A stretch of DNA of 64,000 nt from Pseudohaliea rubra DSM 19751. GTDB lineage: Bacteria > Pseudomonadota > Gammaproteobacteria > Pseudomonadales > Halieaceae. The position numbers and the translations under genes are program-made. Below the pieces are notes generated by a model that saw only the letters and a list, made by a program, of their open reading frames with translations, did no database searches and had not been told where the DNA came from. The stretch is taken from positions 1-64,000 of the forward strand of contig NZ_KN234746.1 of the NCBI RefSeq assembly GCF_000764025.1. Direction: 5' to 3'. Of this stretch, positions 27,185-36,127 are shown piece by piece. Every line of letters starts with the position of its first letter. Positions within the stretch are counted from its first letter, which is position 1.

Positions 27185-27928
27185 ATGCTGCTCAATTGTG
27201 ACCTCGGTGAAAGCTACGGCTCCTGGCGCATGGGTATGGACGCCCACGTGATGCCACACATCGATCTGGCCAATATCGCCTGCGGGTTCCACGGTGGCGA
27301 TCCGCTGACCCTGGCGGAGACCCTGGCCCTGGCGCGGGAGCACGGGGTTGCCGTGGGCGCGCACCCGGCCTACCCGGACCTCGTCGGCTTCGGCCGCCGC
27401 TCCATGAACCTCTCCCGGGAGGAACTCATCGCCACGCTGCGTTACCAGATCGCCGCCCTCGAAGGTATGGCCGCCTGCGCCGGCATCGCGCTCGACTATG
27501 TGAAACCCCACGGCGCGCTCTACAACGACATGATGCGTGACGCGACGATACGCGACGTGGTCATGACCGCCCTCGCCGGCTTCCACCGCCCCTTGAAGCT
27601 CATGCTGCTGGCCACCGCTGCGGCCGACGCACACCGGGAGGAAGCGACTCGACACGGTATCGATCTCCTCTTCGAGGCTTTTGCCGATCGCCGCTACGAC
27701 GACAACGGACATCTCCTCTCCCGGTCAGAGTCCGGCGCGGTGCACAATCGCGAACGCATGCTCGAGCAGGTGGAGTCGCTGCTCCAAGACCGGGCCGTGA
27801 CCACGGCCCGAGGTCAAAGGCTGACGCTGGAGGCTGACACGCTTTGCGTCCACGGTGACAACGAGGAGGGAGTACGCGCCATCGAAGCCATCCGTGAACG
27901 CGTCGGCAAGCGCAGGGCCCGCGCCTGA
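27185..27928 (+). CDS. pxpA: 5-oxoprolinase subunit A (LamB/YcsF family)
   Basis: A 247-residue PxpA, the subunit that works with PxpB and PxpC in ATP-dependent hydrolysis of 5-oxoproline to glutamate. The diagnostic LNCDLGESYG N-terminus, ANIACGFHGGDP, GAHPAYPDLVGFGRRSM, VKPHGALYN and LCVHGDNE are all present. AGGAGG lies 6 nt before the ATG. The stop is 1 nt before the ATG of pxpB. It is the second gene of a seven-gene tightly packed operon. Confidence 0.95.
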   Translation: MLLNCDLGESYGSWRMGMDAHVMPHIDLANIACGFHGGDPLTLAETLALAREHGVAVGAHPAYPDLVGFGRRSMNLSREELIATLRYQIAALEGMAACAGIALDYVKPHGALYNDMMRDATIRDVVMTALAGFHRPLKLMLLATAAADAHREEATRHGIDLLFEAFADRRYDDNGHLLSRSESGAVHNRERMLEQVESLLQDRAVTTARGQRLTLEADTLCVHGDNEEGVRAIEAIRERVGKRRARA

Positions 27929-27929
27929 C

Positions 27930-28607
27930 ATGATCATCGAACTTGCAGGAGAGAGCGCCGTCATGGTCTATCTTGGCGAGACCATGGACCCGGCCGTGGC
28001 CGCGCGGGTGCAGGCGCTCGCGGACGCACTCCCGGACGCGCTCGATGAAGCCCTGCTGGACCTCGTGCCCTCCTATGCGTCGCTGCTGGTGGTCTACGAC
28101 CCGTACCTCACCGACCACATGGCTGTCGTGCGTAAGCTGCATCATCTCGGCTACGCCCTCGAACAGGGTCGCGCAGGCGAAGGTCGGCTGGTGGAACTGC
28201 CAGCGTGGTACAGCTGCGAGAGCGGTGCCGACCTCGAGGAACTTGCGCGCCGCGCGGGGCTTGCAATGGCGGAGGTCATCGCCCTGCACAGCGGCACCGA
28301 CTACCGCGTTTACGCCATCGGCTTCGCCCCGGGCTTTGCCTACCTCGGCGAGGTTGACGAACGCATCGCCGCGCCGCGGCTGGCAACACCGCGGCAACGC
28401 GTGCCCCGGGGTGCGATCGCCATCGCCGACCGACAGACCGCCGTTTACCCCGCTGCTTCCCCCGGCGGCTGGAACCTCGTGGGGCGCTGCCCCCGGCGCC
28501 TCTTCGACCCCGCCGCCGACCCGTGCATGCCGGTCGCCGTGGGCGACCGCGTGCGTTTCCGGCCCATCGACCGCGAGGAATACCTCGCCCTCGGAGGAGA
28601 GCCGTGA
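27930..28607 (+). CDS. pxpB: 5-oxoprolinase subunit B (KipI family)
   Basis: A 225-residue PxpB/KipI (carboxyltransferase domain, subdomain C/D). Conserved features are the N-terminal GESAVMVYLGE, LVPSYASLLVVYDP and YRVYAIGFAPGFAYLG. The next blocks are PRLATPRQRVPRGAIAIADRQTAVYP and SPGGWNLVGRCP. ATG 27930 is chosen because it matches the family start and lies 1 nt after the pxpA stop. It pairs with PxpC as the two halves that are fused in many bacterial urea-amidolyase-like proteins. It overlaps pxpC by 4 nt (GTGA). Confidence 0.95.
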   Translation: MIIELAGESAVMVYLGETMDPAVAARVQALADALPDALDEALLDLVPSYASLLVVYDPYLTDHMAVVRKLHHLGYALEQGRAGEGRLVELPAWYSCESGADLEELARRAGLAMAEVIALHSGTDYRVYAIGFAPGFAYLGEVDERIAAPRLATPRQRVPRGAIAIADRQTAVYPAASPGGWNLVGRCPRRLFDPAADPCMPVAVGDRVRFRPIDREEYLALGGEP

Positions 28608-29545
28608 GCGGGCTGCACGTGGAAGACCCGGGCCTCCTCGCCCTGCTTCAGGACGGCGGGCGCCGCGGTCACTATCGCCTGGGCCTTACTGACGGGGGTC
28701 CCCTGGACCGGCAGGCCTTCGACCTGTGCAACCGCCTGCTCGAGAATCCCGCCGGCGCCGCCGCCGTTGAGCTCACCTTCGGCGGTGCCCGCTTCACGGT
28801 CGGGATCGACAGCTATCTCTGCGTCACCGGAGCCCCCATGCCGCTGAGGATCAACGGCGAGGAGCGGTCGACCTGGGAGGTGCACCCGGTGCGCGAAGGC
28901 GACAGCATCGCCCTCGGGCATCCGCCGGCCGGCTGCCGCGCCTACCTTGGCGTCGCCGGTGGCTTCCAGGCCGAGCCCGTCTTCGGCAGTGTCTCCACAG
29001 TGCTCCGCGAGGGGCTCGGTGGCCTCGGCACCGGCAAGCTCGCCCCCGGTGACCTCCTGCCGTGCACGCCCGCACCCGGGCGGCGTCGTCTCTACCTCCC
29101 GGAAGCAGCACAGCCCCGCTACAACAGCCAGGTTACGCTGCGGGTAATCCCGGGCTACCAGCAGCATCACTTCCCCAGGCTCGCCCAGCGGCGCTTCTTC
29201 GGCAGCCGCTACACTGTTACGGACCGGGCCGACCGCATGGGCTACCGCCTTGAGGGCCCGGTGGTGCGGGCCGACATCGAGGGTCTTCTCTCCGAAGGCA
29301 TCTGCCTCGGGGCGATCCAGCTGCCCGCGGACGGACAGCCGATCGTACTTCTTAACGACCGGCAGACCATCGGCGGCTATCCGAAGATCGGCGCCGCCCT
29401 CTCCCTGGACCTCGCCCGGCTGGCTCAGCAGCGGCCCGGTGGCGAGGTCGTATTTACGCCCATCACCCAGCACGCTGCGCACAACGCCCTGCATCTCGCC
29501 CGGGCCTTCGAGGCATCCCGGTCGATCCAGGAGCGCGGGCCGTGA
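28604..29545 (+). CDS. pxpC: 5-oxoprolinase subunit C (KipA family)
   Basis: A 313-residue PxpC/KipA (AHS2-type carboxyltransferase domain). The family pattern is visible: LALLQDGGRRGHYRLGLTDGGPLD, NPAGAAAVELTFGG, CVTGAP, YLGVAGGF, then TVTDRADRMGYRLEGP and GAIQLPADGQPIVLLNDRQTIGGYPKIG. The GTG start at 28604 overlaps the pxpB stop by 4 nt and has GGAGGA 5 nt upstream. With PxpA/B it forms the ATP-dependent 5-oxoprolinase that returns 5-oxoproline to glutamate. Confidence 0.95.
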   Translation: MSGLHVEDPGLLALLQDGGRRGHYRLGLTDGGPLDRQAFDLCNRLLENPAGAAAVELTFGGARFTVGIDSYLCVTGAPMPLRINGEERSTWEVHPVREGDSIALGHPPAGCRAYLGVAGGFQAEPVFGSVSTVLREGLGGLGTGKLAPGDLLPCTPAPGRRRLYLPEAAQPRYNSQVTLRVIPGYQQHHFPRLAQRRFFGSRYTVTDRADRMGYRLEGPVVRADIEGLLSEGICLGAIQLPADGQPIVLLNDRQTIGGYPKIGAALSLDLARLAQQRPGGEVVFTPITQHAAHNALHLARAFEASRSIQERGP

Positions 29546-30393
29546 CCCCAACCGCCTTCGACGATGCCCTCGAGGAGCTCCTGGTCTTCCGCAACCCCCG
29601 CGGAATGCAGAGCCTTCGGGCAGCGCTCTCCCCGGGCTACTACCGCCGCGCCAGCACGCTCCTTGCGGCGGCGCGCCGGGTACTCATAGGCACGGGCTTC
29701 CCCGTGGCCGGCACCTTCGAAACTGATGGTCCCGTCGGTGCCATGGCACTCTACCGCGCCCTGGAGCAGCGCGGCGCCCAGTGCTGGATTGCCTGTGCCG
29801 CGCCGCTGGCGGCCGAGCTCGAACATGAATTCCGCGTCCTGCCGCTGCAGGCGACGGATCGTGATGCCGCCCGGGAGGAAGCGATCCTGCGCCTGGCCCA
29901 GGTCACCCCGGACGCTATCGTATCTATCGAGCGGCCGGGGCTTGCCGCCAACGGCCGCTACTACAACATGCGCGGCGAAGATATCTCAGCGGACTGCGGC
30001 ATCTTCGACAGCTACCTCGAGCTCGCCGGCTGCCCTACCATTGCCATCGGCGACGGTGGCAACGAGATCGGCATGGGCAAGGTGGCCGACGCCGTCGCGA
30101 AGCTTTCTATCACCCCCGCCGCCACCAGCTGCGACGAGCTGCTGGTGGCGGACGTCTCCAACTGGGGCGCCTACGGCCTGCTCGCCTACTTCGACCTGCT
30201 GGAAGCCACCGATCATCTGGGCACCGTGCGGCCCCGGGAGCTGCTGGCCTTCCTCTCCTCCCGGGGTAGCGTCGACGGTGTCACCCGCGAAAACACGCTT
30301 ACGGAAGACGGCATGGACCCCGCCGCCGGCGAAGCAATCATCAGCGAGCTGCGTGCCCTGACAGCCGCGGCGAAACGCGAGGCAGACGCATGA
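29542..30393 (+). CDS. DUF4392 protein, D-glutamate cyclase C-terminal-like
   Basis: A 283-residue DUF4392 protein. Family blocks are RRVLIGTGFPV...ETDGPVGAMALYRAL, SIERPGLAANGRYYNMRGEDIS and TIAIGDGGNEIGMGKV. The last is glycine/acid-rich and probably binds substrate or metal. DUF4392 is the C-terminal domain of D-glutamate cyclase DGLUCY, which converts D-Glu reversibly to 5-oxo-D-proline and water. GTG 29542 overlaps pxpC by 4 nt with GGAG 8 nt upstream, and its own stop overlaps the transaminase ATG (ATGA). Placement directly after PxpABC supports production or consumption of 5-oxoproline. Confidence 0.85.
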   Translation: MTPTAFDDALEELLVFRNPRGMQSLRAALSPGYYRRASTLLAAARRVLIGTGFPVAGTFETDGPVGAMALYRALEQRGAQCWIACAAPLAAELEHEFRVLPLQATDRDAAREEAILRLAQVTPDAIVSIERPGLAANGRYYNMRGEDISADCGIFDSYLELAGCPTIAIGDGGNEIGMGKVADAVAKLSITPAATSCDELLVADVSNWGAYGLLAYFDLLEATDHLGTVRPRELLAFLSSRGSVDGVTRENTLTEDGMDPAAGEAIISELRALTAAAKREADA

Positions 30394-31247
30394 ACACCGT
30401 ATACCTGAATGGCGCCTGGACCCCCATGACCGAGGCGCGGATCTCGCCCATGGATCGGGGCTTCCTCTTCGGCGACGGAATCTACGAGGTGGTGCCCTCC
30501 TACGGGGGACGCCCCGTCGGCCTGGGCCCGCATCTACGCCGGCTCGCTACCGGCCTCGACGCCCTGGAAATCGACCCGGGGCTCACGGAGGGAGACTGGC
30601 GGCAGCTGGTGTCACAGCTGATTGAGCGCAACGGAGCCGGCAATCTGGGCATCTACCTGCATGTAAGCCGTGGCGCCTACGACAAGCGCAACCATGCTTA
30701 CCCCGCCGAGGTACAGGCAACGGTGTTCGCCTATGCCTTCGAGATCCCGGCCGCACCGAGCGGCGACCCGGCACAGGTCCGGGCCTATCGGGTCAGCACG
30801 GCAGAAGACCTGCGCTGGAAACGCTGTCATATCAAGGCTACCGCTCTCCTCGGCAACGTCATGCATATGCGTCAGGGTCAGGCCGCGGGCAATGATGAAA
30901 CCATTCTCTTCAACACCGCTGGCGAGCTCACAGAGGCCGCCGCCTGCAACGTCTTCCTGGTCTCCGGGGGCGCTGTCGCCACGCCGCCCCTGGACCACCA
31001 GAAGCTCCCGGGCATCACCCGGGAGCTGGTGCTGGATATCCTGCGCCGTTACAGCGATGTCACCGTGGAAGAACGCGTAGTGCACCGGGAGGAGCTGGCC
31101 GAGGCCGACGAAGTGTGGCTGACGAGCTCCAGCAAGGAGATCGCCCCGGTCACGGCCATCGACGGGCACCCGGTCGGAGATGGCCGGGTAGGCCCGGTCT
31201 GGGCGTCGGCCCAGGCTCTCTTTGCGGCTCACAAGTTCGAATACTGA
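30390..31247 (+). CDS. dat: D-amino-acid transaminase
   Basis: A 285-residue fold-type IV PLP aminotransferase. SPMDRGFLFGDGIYEVV at the start and RWKRCHIKATALLGNV (PLP lysine K149; the RW-x-RC-D/H-IK context is typical of D-Ala transaminase rather than BCAT) support D-amino-acid specificity. TSSSKEIAPVTAIDG near the end is also typical of Dat. The phosphate-site ...EGSSSN... block reads ELTEAAACNVF here, a variation. It would exchange D-Ala and 2-oxoglutarate for pyruvate and D-Glu. It is coupled at both ends, ATGA with DUF4392 and TGATG with alr. Confidence 0.9.
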   Translation: MNTVYLNGAWTPMTEARISPMDRGFLFGDGIYEVVPSYGGRPVGLGPHLRRLATGLDALEIDPGLTEGDWRQLVSQLIERNGAGNLGIYLHVSRGAYDKRNHAYPAEVQATVFAYAFEIPAAPSGDPAQVRAYRVSTAEDLRWKRCHIKATALLGNVMHMRQGQAAGNDETILFNTAGELTEAAACNVFLVSGGAVATPPLDHQKLPGITRELVLDILRRYSDVTVEERVVHREELAEADEVWLTSSSKEIAPVTAIDGHPVGDGRVGPVWASAQALFAAHKFEY

Positions 31248-32320
31248 TGCGCCCGACGCGAGCCCGCATCGAGCTGGCGCGGCTGAGGGCCAATGCGGCT
31301 CTGGCGGCGGAAAAGGCGCCGGACTCCCGGCTCATGGCGGTGCTCAAGGCCGACGGCTACGGCCATGGTGCTGTCGCCGTAGCGCAGGCGCTCGCGGCGA
31401 CAGCGGACGCTTTCGCTGTCGCCACCCTCGACGAGGCCGTCACCCTTCGCGAGGCGGGCATCCGTCAGCCGGTGCTGCTCCTCGAGGGCCCCTTCGAGCC
31501 CTCGGAGCTGGAGGAAATCCAGGCACGGGAGCTGACCGTGACGATCACCGGACCGGAGCAGCTTGCCTGGGTCGAGGCGGCGCGCCTCCGGGGACCGGTG
31601 GCCTGCTGGCTCAAGCTGGACACCGGCATGCATCGCCTTGGCCTGGACCCGGCGCGGGCCCGGGAAGCCTGGGAGCGCCTGGACGCCTCGGCTAACGCGG
31701 ACCTCCAGGCCGCCTGCACCCACTTTGCCCGCGCCGAAGAGCTCGACCGGCCCGAGACGGGCAGGCAGCTCGAACGCTTCCTCGCTGCCACCCGGGACTT
31801 GCCCCTGGCGCTCAGCGCGGCCAACTCTCCGGCGGTACTTGCCCGCCCCGAAACCCACCTTGACTGGATCCGCCCGGGCTATCTTCTTTATGGCGACACG
31901 CCCCTGCCGCGAGAGCATCCCGCGGGAGCAGGCCTCGCGGCGGTAATGCAATTCGAGTCCGCGGTGATTGCCGTGCGCGAGATTCCCGCCGGCGACGCGG
32001 TGGGTTATGGCGGCAGCTGGGTGGCCGAGCGCCCCTCGCGCATCGCCACCATCGCCGCGGGCTATGGCGATGGTTACCCGCGCACCACGGCGAACGGCAC
32101 GCCGGTGCTGGTGAAGGGTCGGCGGGCGCCGCTCGCCGGGCGGGTCTCCATGGACATGCTCACCGTCGATGTCACAGACCTGCCGCCAGTGCAGGTGGGC
32201 GACCCGGTCCGGCTCTGGGGCGACGATCTGCCCGTTGGCGAGGTCGCCCGGGGCTCGGGAACCACGGGCTACGAGCTGCTCGCGGGGATGCCCGCGAGGA
32301 CGCCACGCGTTTACACCTGA
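31247..32320 (+). CDS. alr: Alanine racemase
   Basis: A 357-residue fold-type III PLP racemase. The PLP lysine is K34 in AVLKADGYGHGA, KLDTGMHRLGL lines the barrel, and the partner tyrosine lies in IAAGYGDGYPR. C-terminal RVSMDMLTVDVTD and GDPVRLWGD complete the family pattern. ATG 31247 shares one base with the transaminase stop. It makes D-Ala, the amino donor for the upstream transaminase. Together they could produce D-Glu without a glutamate racemase. It could also serve peptidoglycan supply generally. Confidence 0.95.
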   Translation: MRPTRARIELARLRANAALAAEKAPDSRLMAVLKADGYGHGAVAVAQALAATADAFAVATLDEAVTLREAGIRQPVLLLEGPFEPSELEEIQARELTVTITGPEQLAWVEAARLRGPVACWLKLDTGMHRLGLDPARAREAWERLDASANADLQAACTHFARAEELDRPETGRQLERFLAATRDLPLALSAANSPAVLARPETHLDWIRPGYLLYGDTPLPREHPAGAGLAAVMQFESAVIAVREIPAGDAVGYGGSWVAERPSRIATIAAGYGDGYPRTTANGTPVLVKGRRAPLAGRVSMDMLTVDVTDLPPVQVGDPVRLWGDDLPVGEVARGSGTTGYELLAGMPARTPRVYT

Positions 32321-32457
32321 TTTCCTGCAGGGTGCACGACTCCGGCCGGCCGCATCGCAGCGGGTCAGCCGCTCTCCCGGGGCGCAGCTCCCGCAGGACA
32401 AGGGCCGGGGGCATCCGTTACCATGGTGGCTTCGACACCCATCAGACGCAGCCAGCC

Positions 32458-33966
32458 GTGCCCGCCACAGACCCAGACGAACTTCCCGAGGGCAGCCAGC
32501 TCGCTGCCCTCGATATCGGCAGCAACTCCTTTCACCTTATCGTCGCCCGCTACGAACACGGCGAACTGCGGCCCAGCCAGGTGCTCGGTGAGAAGGTGCA
32601 GCTAGGCGCCGGGCTGAAAAACGGCCGCCTCGAGCCCGCCGCCATTCAGCGAGGGCTCGACTGTCTATCGCGTTTTTCCCAGGTGCTGCAGAGCGTGGAG
32701 CCCCGGCGCCTGCGCGTGGTGGGCACAAACGCCCTGCGCCAGGCAAAGAACCGTCGCGAGTTCACGGAACCGGCGCGGGACATCCTCGGCGCACCGGTAG
32801 AGGTGATCTACGGCCGGGAAGAGGCCCGTCTGGTCTACCTCGGCGTGGCGCACACACTGGCCGACGACACCGCCGCACGACTGGTCGTGGATATCGGCGG
32901 CGGCAGCACAGAGTTCATCGTTGGTGAACGCTTCGAGCCCCGGCGCCTGGAGAGTCTGCAGATGGGCTGCGTCTCCTACACGGCCCGCCATTTCAGCGAC
33001 GGACGCCTGGACCGACGCGACTATGAAAAAGCCTACGAGCGCGCCTGTGTAGAGGTATCGCACATCCGGAAAAGCTTCCGCAGCAGGCACTGGCAGGAAT
33101 GCGTGGGCTCCTCCGGGACACTGCAGGCCATCGAGGCCATGGTCACCGGCGAGGGCTGGAGCGACAGCGGCATCACCCGCAAGAGCCTGGCGCGACTGCG
33201 CAAGCAGGTGCTCAGCCACAAGCACGTCAACGAGCTGTCGTTCAGTGGACTTTCGGAGGCGCGGCGCCCGGTGATCACTGCCGGCATTGCTATCACCGAG
33301 GCTCTCTTCGAGGTCCTGGAGATCGAGCACATGCGCACCTCCCGGGGCGCGCTGCGCGAGGGCGTGCTCTACGAGCTGCTCGGCCGCCTGCGCCACGAAG
33401 ACGTCCGCGAACGCTCCATCAACGCTATGCAGCAGCGCTACAGCGCCGACACGGAAACCGCGGCCCTGGTGGCGAGGCGCGCGCGCATGCTCTTCGATGC
33501 CACCCGTGAAACCTGGCGCCTCGGCGCGGAGGATGGAGATCTGTTAGAACGCGCCGCGCTCACCCACGAAATAGGCATGGCCATCTCCCACAAGCATTTC
33601 CATCGCCACGGTGCCTACCTGTTGCGCAATTCCGATATGCCGGGCTTCTCCCAGGGCGAGCAGGAGGCCCTGGCGCTGCTGGTAGCAGGCCACCGCGGCA
33701 AGCTGAAGCGCGAGCTGGTAGAGGAACTGGCCGGCGACGAGGGTGAGCGTCTGGCGCGCATGACGGGTATCCTGCGCCTGGCCGCCCTGTTCAAGTACGT
33801 GGAACTGCTGGAGGAGTTGCCGGACTTTCATCTCGGCGCCGAGCGCGCGGCGCTGGCCCTGGAATTCCCTGCGGGCTGGCTGGAGCAGCACCCGCTGACC
33901 TGGCAGGAACTCTACCAGGAACAGCGGGCCTTCGAGCGCCTGGGGCTGGCGCTAAGTTTCCGTTAG
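32458..33966 (+). CDS. ppx: Exopolyphosphatase (Ppx/GppA family)
   Basis: A 502-residue Ppx/GppA phosphatase with the actin-like ATPase fold: AALDIGSNSFHLIVAR, GREEARLVYLGVAH, VVDIGGGSTEFI and GSSGTLQAIEAM. It also has the C-terminal HD-like helical region (AALTHEIGMAISHKHFHRHGAYLL). It degrades polyphosphate or pppGpp. The start is uncertain. GTG 32458 gives a family-like N-terminus and a length close to E. coli Ppx (513), but has no strong ribosome-binding site. The open frame also has GTG at 32332. The 137-bp gap after alr suggests a separate transcript. Confidence 0.88.
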   Translation: MPATDPDELPEGSQLAALDIGSNSFHLIVARYEHGELRPSQVLGEKVQLGAGLKNGRLEPAAIQRGLDCLSRFSQVLQSVEPRRLRVVGTNALRQAKNRREFTEPARDILGAPVEVIYGREEARLVYLGVAHTLADDTAARLVVDIGGGSTEFIVGERFEPRRLESLQMGCVSYTARHFSDGRLDRRDYEKAYERACVEVSHIRKSFRSRHWQECVGSSGTLQAIEAMVTGEGWSDSGITRKSLARLRKQVLSHKHVNELSFSGLSEARRPVITAGIAITEALFEVLEIEHMRTSRGALREGVLYELLGRLRHEDVRERSINAMQQRYSADTETAALVARRARMLFDATRETWRLGAEDGDLLERAALTHEIGMAISHKHFHRHGAYLLRNSDMPGFSQGEQEALALLVAGHRGKLKRELVEELAGDEGERLARMTGILRLAALFKYVELLEELPDFHLGAERAALALEFPAGWLEQHPLTWQELYQEQRAFERLGLALSFR

Positions 33967-33978
33967 CCGGTGCCGGCG

Positions 33979-35277
33979 CTACTCCGCGCCGCGGTAGACC
34001 TCGCCACCTTTCATGACGAAGGCGACGTTCTCGAGCACGGTGATATCCGCCAGCGGATCGCCGGCCACGGCAACAAGGTCGGCATAGCGCCCGGGGGCGA
34101 TACTGCCGAGCTCGTCGCTCACCCGGAGCAGCTCGGCTGCGTTCACCGTCGCCGCCTTGATGGCCTCCATGGGCGGCATGCCGGCCTCGACCATGTAACG
34201 GAACTCCAGGCCATTGGCGCCGTGCGGCGAGACACCCGCGTCGGTGCCGAAGGCAATCTTCACGCCCGCCTCCCATGCCCTGGCGAAGGTGTCCTGGATC
34301 TGCGGCCCGATGGCCGCGGCCTTCGGGCGAACAACCGACGGCAGCTTGTCGTCCTGCTCGGCGAGCTCTGCTACCCACTTGCCGGCGGAGATTGTCGGCA
34401 CATACCAGGTACCGTTGCGCTTCATGAGCTCTCGCGCTTCGTCGTCCATGTAGGTGCCGTGCTCGACGGAATCCACACCGGCCCGGATAGCGCGCTTCAT
34501 GCCCTCGGCGCCGTGGGCATGCACCGCGACGACGAAGTTGTAGTCCTTCGCCGTGGCGACGATGGCCTCAATCTCATCAGCCATGAACTGGGGGTTATCG
34601 CCGCTTTTGGCGAGGGAGAGCACGCCACCGGTGACCGTGAGCTTGATGACGTCGGAGCCATCCTTGTAGCGCTGGCGCACAGCCTTGCGTGCGTCCTCGG
34701 GACTGTTTATCACGCCCTCTTTCGGGCCCGGATCGCCGCGCAGGTCGTAGCGGATGCCGTTGGTCGGGTCCGCGTGGCCACCGGTGGTGCCAATGGCCTT
34801 GCCGGCTGCGAAAATCCGCGGGCCTGCCACATAGCCTTTATTGATGGCATCGCGCAGGCCGAGGAGCGCAGGTACATCGCCGGTGCCGAGGTCACGGACC
34901 GTGGTGAAGCCCGCGTCCAGCGTCCGCCGGGCATAGATAGTCGCGCGCAGGGCGATGTCAGCGGAGTTCATGTAGTAGTTTTCAGCGTAGCTCGCCGGCG
35001 GATCGAGCTCGCCATCGAGATGCACGTGAGTATCCACGAAGCCCGGCAGCACCGTGTGACCGGACAGGTCGATGACTCTGGCACCCGCCGGCGCCAGGAA
35101 ATCCTCCTCCACCGCGGTAATGCGGTCACCCTCGATGAAAATCGAGACGTTGTCGCGGACGCGCTCGGCGCTGACGTCGACAAGGCGGCCAGCATGAACC
35201 ACCGTATCGGGCGCGGCGTGAACGCCGGCGGCACCGAGGATGAGGAAATAAAAAACAGAGAAAAGACGACGAAGCAC
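33979..35277 (-). CDS. Exported amidohydrolase (Xaa-Pro dipeptidase/imidazolonepropionase-like)
   Basis: A 432-residue amidohydrolase with a signal peptide ([21 protein letters not shown]). Metal ligands are in [12 protein letters not shown], the carboxylated lysine region [43 protein letters not shown] and [13 protein letters not shown]. The exported members of this subgroup hydrolyse Xaa-Pro or Xaa-Arg dipeptides or lactones. Substrate is not decidable from sequence. It is convergent with ppx (12 bp apart) and followed upstream, on the same strand, by gspB/gspA after a 30-bp gap. Confidence 0.87.
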   Translation of the reverse strand: MLRRLFSVFYFLILGAAGVHAAPDTVVHAGRLVDVSAERVRDNVSIFIEGDRITAVEEDFLAPAGARVIDLSGHTVLPGFVDTHVHLDGELDPPASYAENYYMNSADIALRATIYARRTLDAGFTTVRDLGTGDVPALLGLRDAINKGYVAGPRIFAAGKAIGTTGGHADPTNGIRYDLRGDPGPKEGVINSPEDARKAVRQRYKDGSDVIKLTVTGGVLSLAKSGDNPQFMADEIEAIVATAKDYNFVVAVHAHGAEGMKRAIRAGVDSVEHGTYMDDEARELMKRNGTWYVPTISAGKWVAELAEQDDKLPSVVRPKAAAIGPQIQDTFARAWEAGVKIAFGTDAGVSPHGANGLEFRYMVEAGMPPMEAIKAATVNAAELLRVSDELGSIAPGRYADLVAVAGDPLADITVLENVAFVMKGGEVYRGAE

Positions 35278-35307
35278 AGGTCCCCCTGGATTGCATGGCA
35301 GTTGTTG

Positions 35308-36111
35308 TCAGAGATTGACCCAGCTGTTCAGGGCCCGAAGACGGAACGGGGTATCACGGTAGCGTAGCACCACAGAGTCCGGGAGGATTTCCTCGACCCT
35401 GACCGCACCGATGCGATCACCGGGGTGACGCTGTTCACCGTTGATCACCACGCTGCTCGCCCCGCCCTTGTGGTAATCGTGGCGCAGGTACATGAGCGTG
35501 GGAATCGCATCTTTCTGCTGCTGCGACAGGTCCGCGAGGAGCGGCGCCGGGTGCGGCGCGAGTGCCGCTTCGCCCAATTCCTCCCGGGCCCGGGCGAGCA
35601 CCGCATCGATGTCGATGCTCTCTTCACGCACAGCGGCCTTCTCCGCGACAGCATCCGCCGGCGCGTCGGGCGCTGTGCCTGCAGCCGGGGCTGCCGCAGG
35701 GCTTTCCTCAGTTGCCGGCTCCCCCGCCGCAGCCTGTGGTCCGGCGTAAAGAGCCGCAACGGCCGCATCCGCTGAAGCCGGCCGGGATGCCGTCCCTGTT
35801 GCGGGCAAAGCCACCCTTGGGGAGCTCGCTGCGGGAGCCTCTGCCGTGGGCGAGTCTGCCGTAGGAGCGTCTGCCATGAGGGGTGCGACCGCCTGCGATT
35901 CGATGCCCTTGCCTGCCGTACGGTCCCCGGCCATCCAGCGTTCCCACCCCAGCCAGCCAAGCGCCGCCACGGCGCCAGCCAGCGCTACGGCCAGCACCGG
36001 CACCAGCGGGCTCGCTACAGGTGCTTCCGCCGGCGTGGTCGGCAGCGCCGCAGGCCCCGCGTCACCACGCTCCCGCCGCGCCCGATTGAGGGCATCGAGG
36101 ATCAACGACAC
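35308..36111 (-). CDS. gspB: General secretion pathway protein B-like
   Basis: A 267-residue protein with the GspB hallmark N-terminus SLILDALNRARRER. It has one membrane helix (about 35-55) and a long Ala/Pro/Ser linker with imperfect DAPTADSPTAEAP repeats. The C-terminal domain (DLSQQQKDAIPTLMYLRHDYHKGGASSVVINGEQRHPGDRI...VLRYRDTPFRLRALNSWVNL) is the conserved GspB periplasmic domain. GTG 36111 is the family start. It lies 17 bp after gspA on the same strand. GspA/B help insert the type II secretin through peptidoglycan. No secretin genes lie in the window. Confidence 0.85.
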   Translation of the reverse strand: MSLILDALNRARRERGDAGPAALPTTPAEAPVASPLVPVLAVALAGAVAALGWLGWERWMAGDRTAGKGIESQAVAPLMADAPTADSPTAEAPAASSPRVALPATGTASRPASADAAVAALYAGPQAAAGEPATEESPAAAPAAGTAPDAPADAVAEKAAVREESIDIDAVLARAREELGEAALAPHPAPLLADLSQQQKDAIPTLMYLRHDYHKGGASSVVINGEQRHPGDRIGAVRVEEILPDSVVLRYRDTPFRLRALNSWVNL

Positions 36112-36127
36112 GCCGCGCCCTGCCCGT

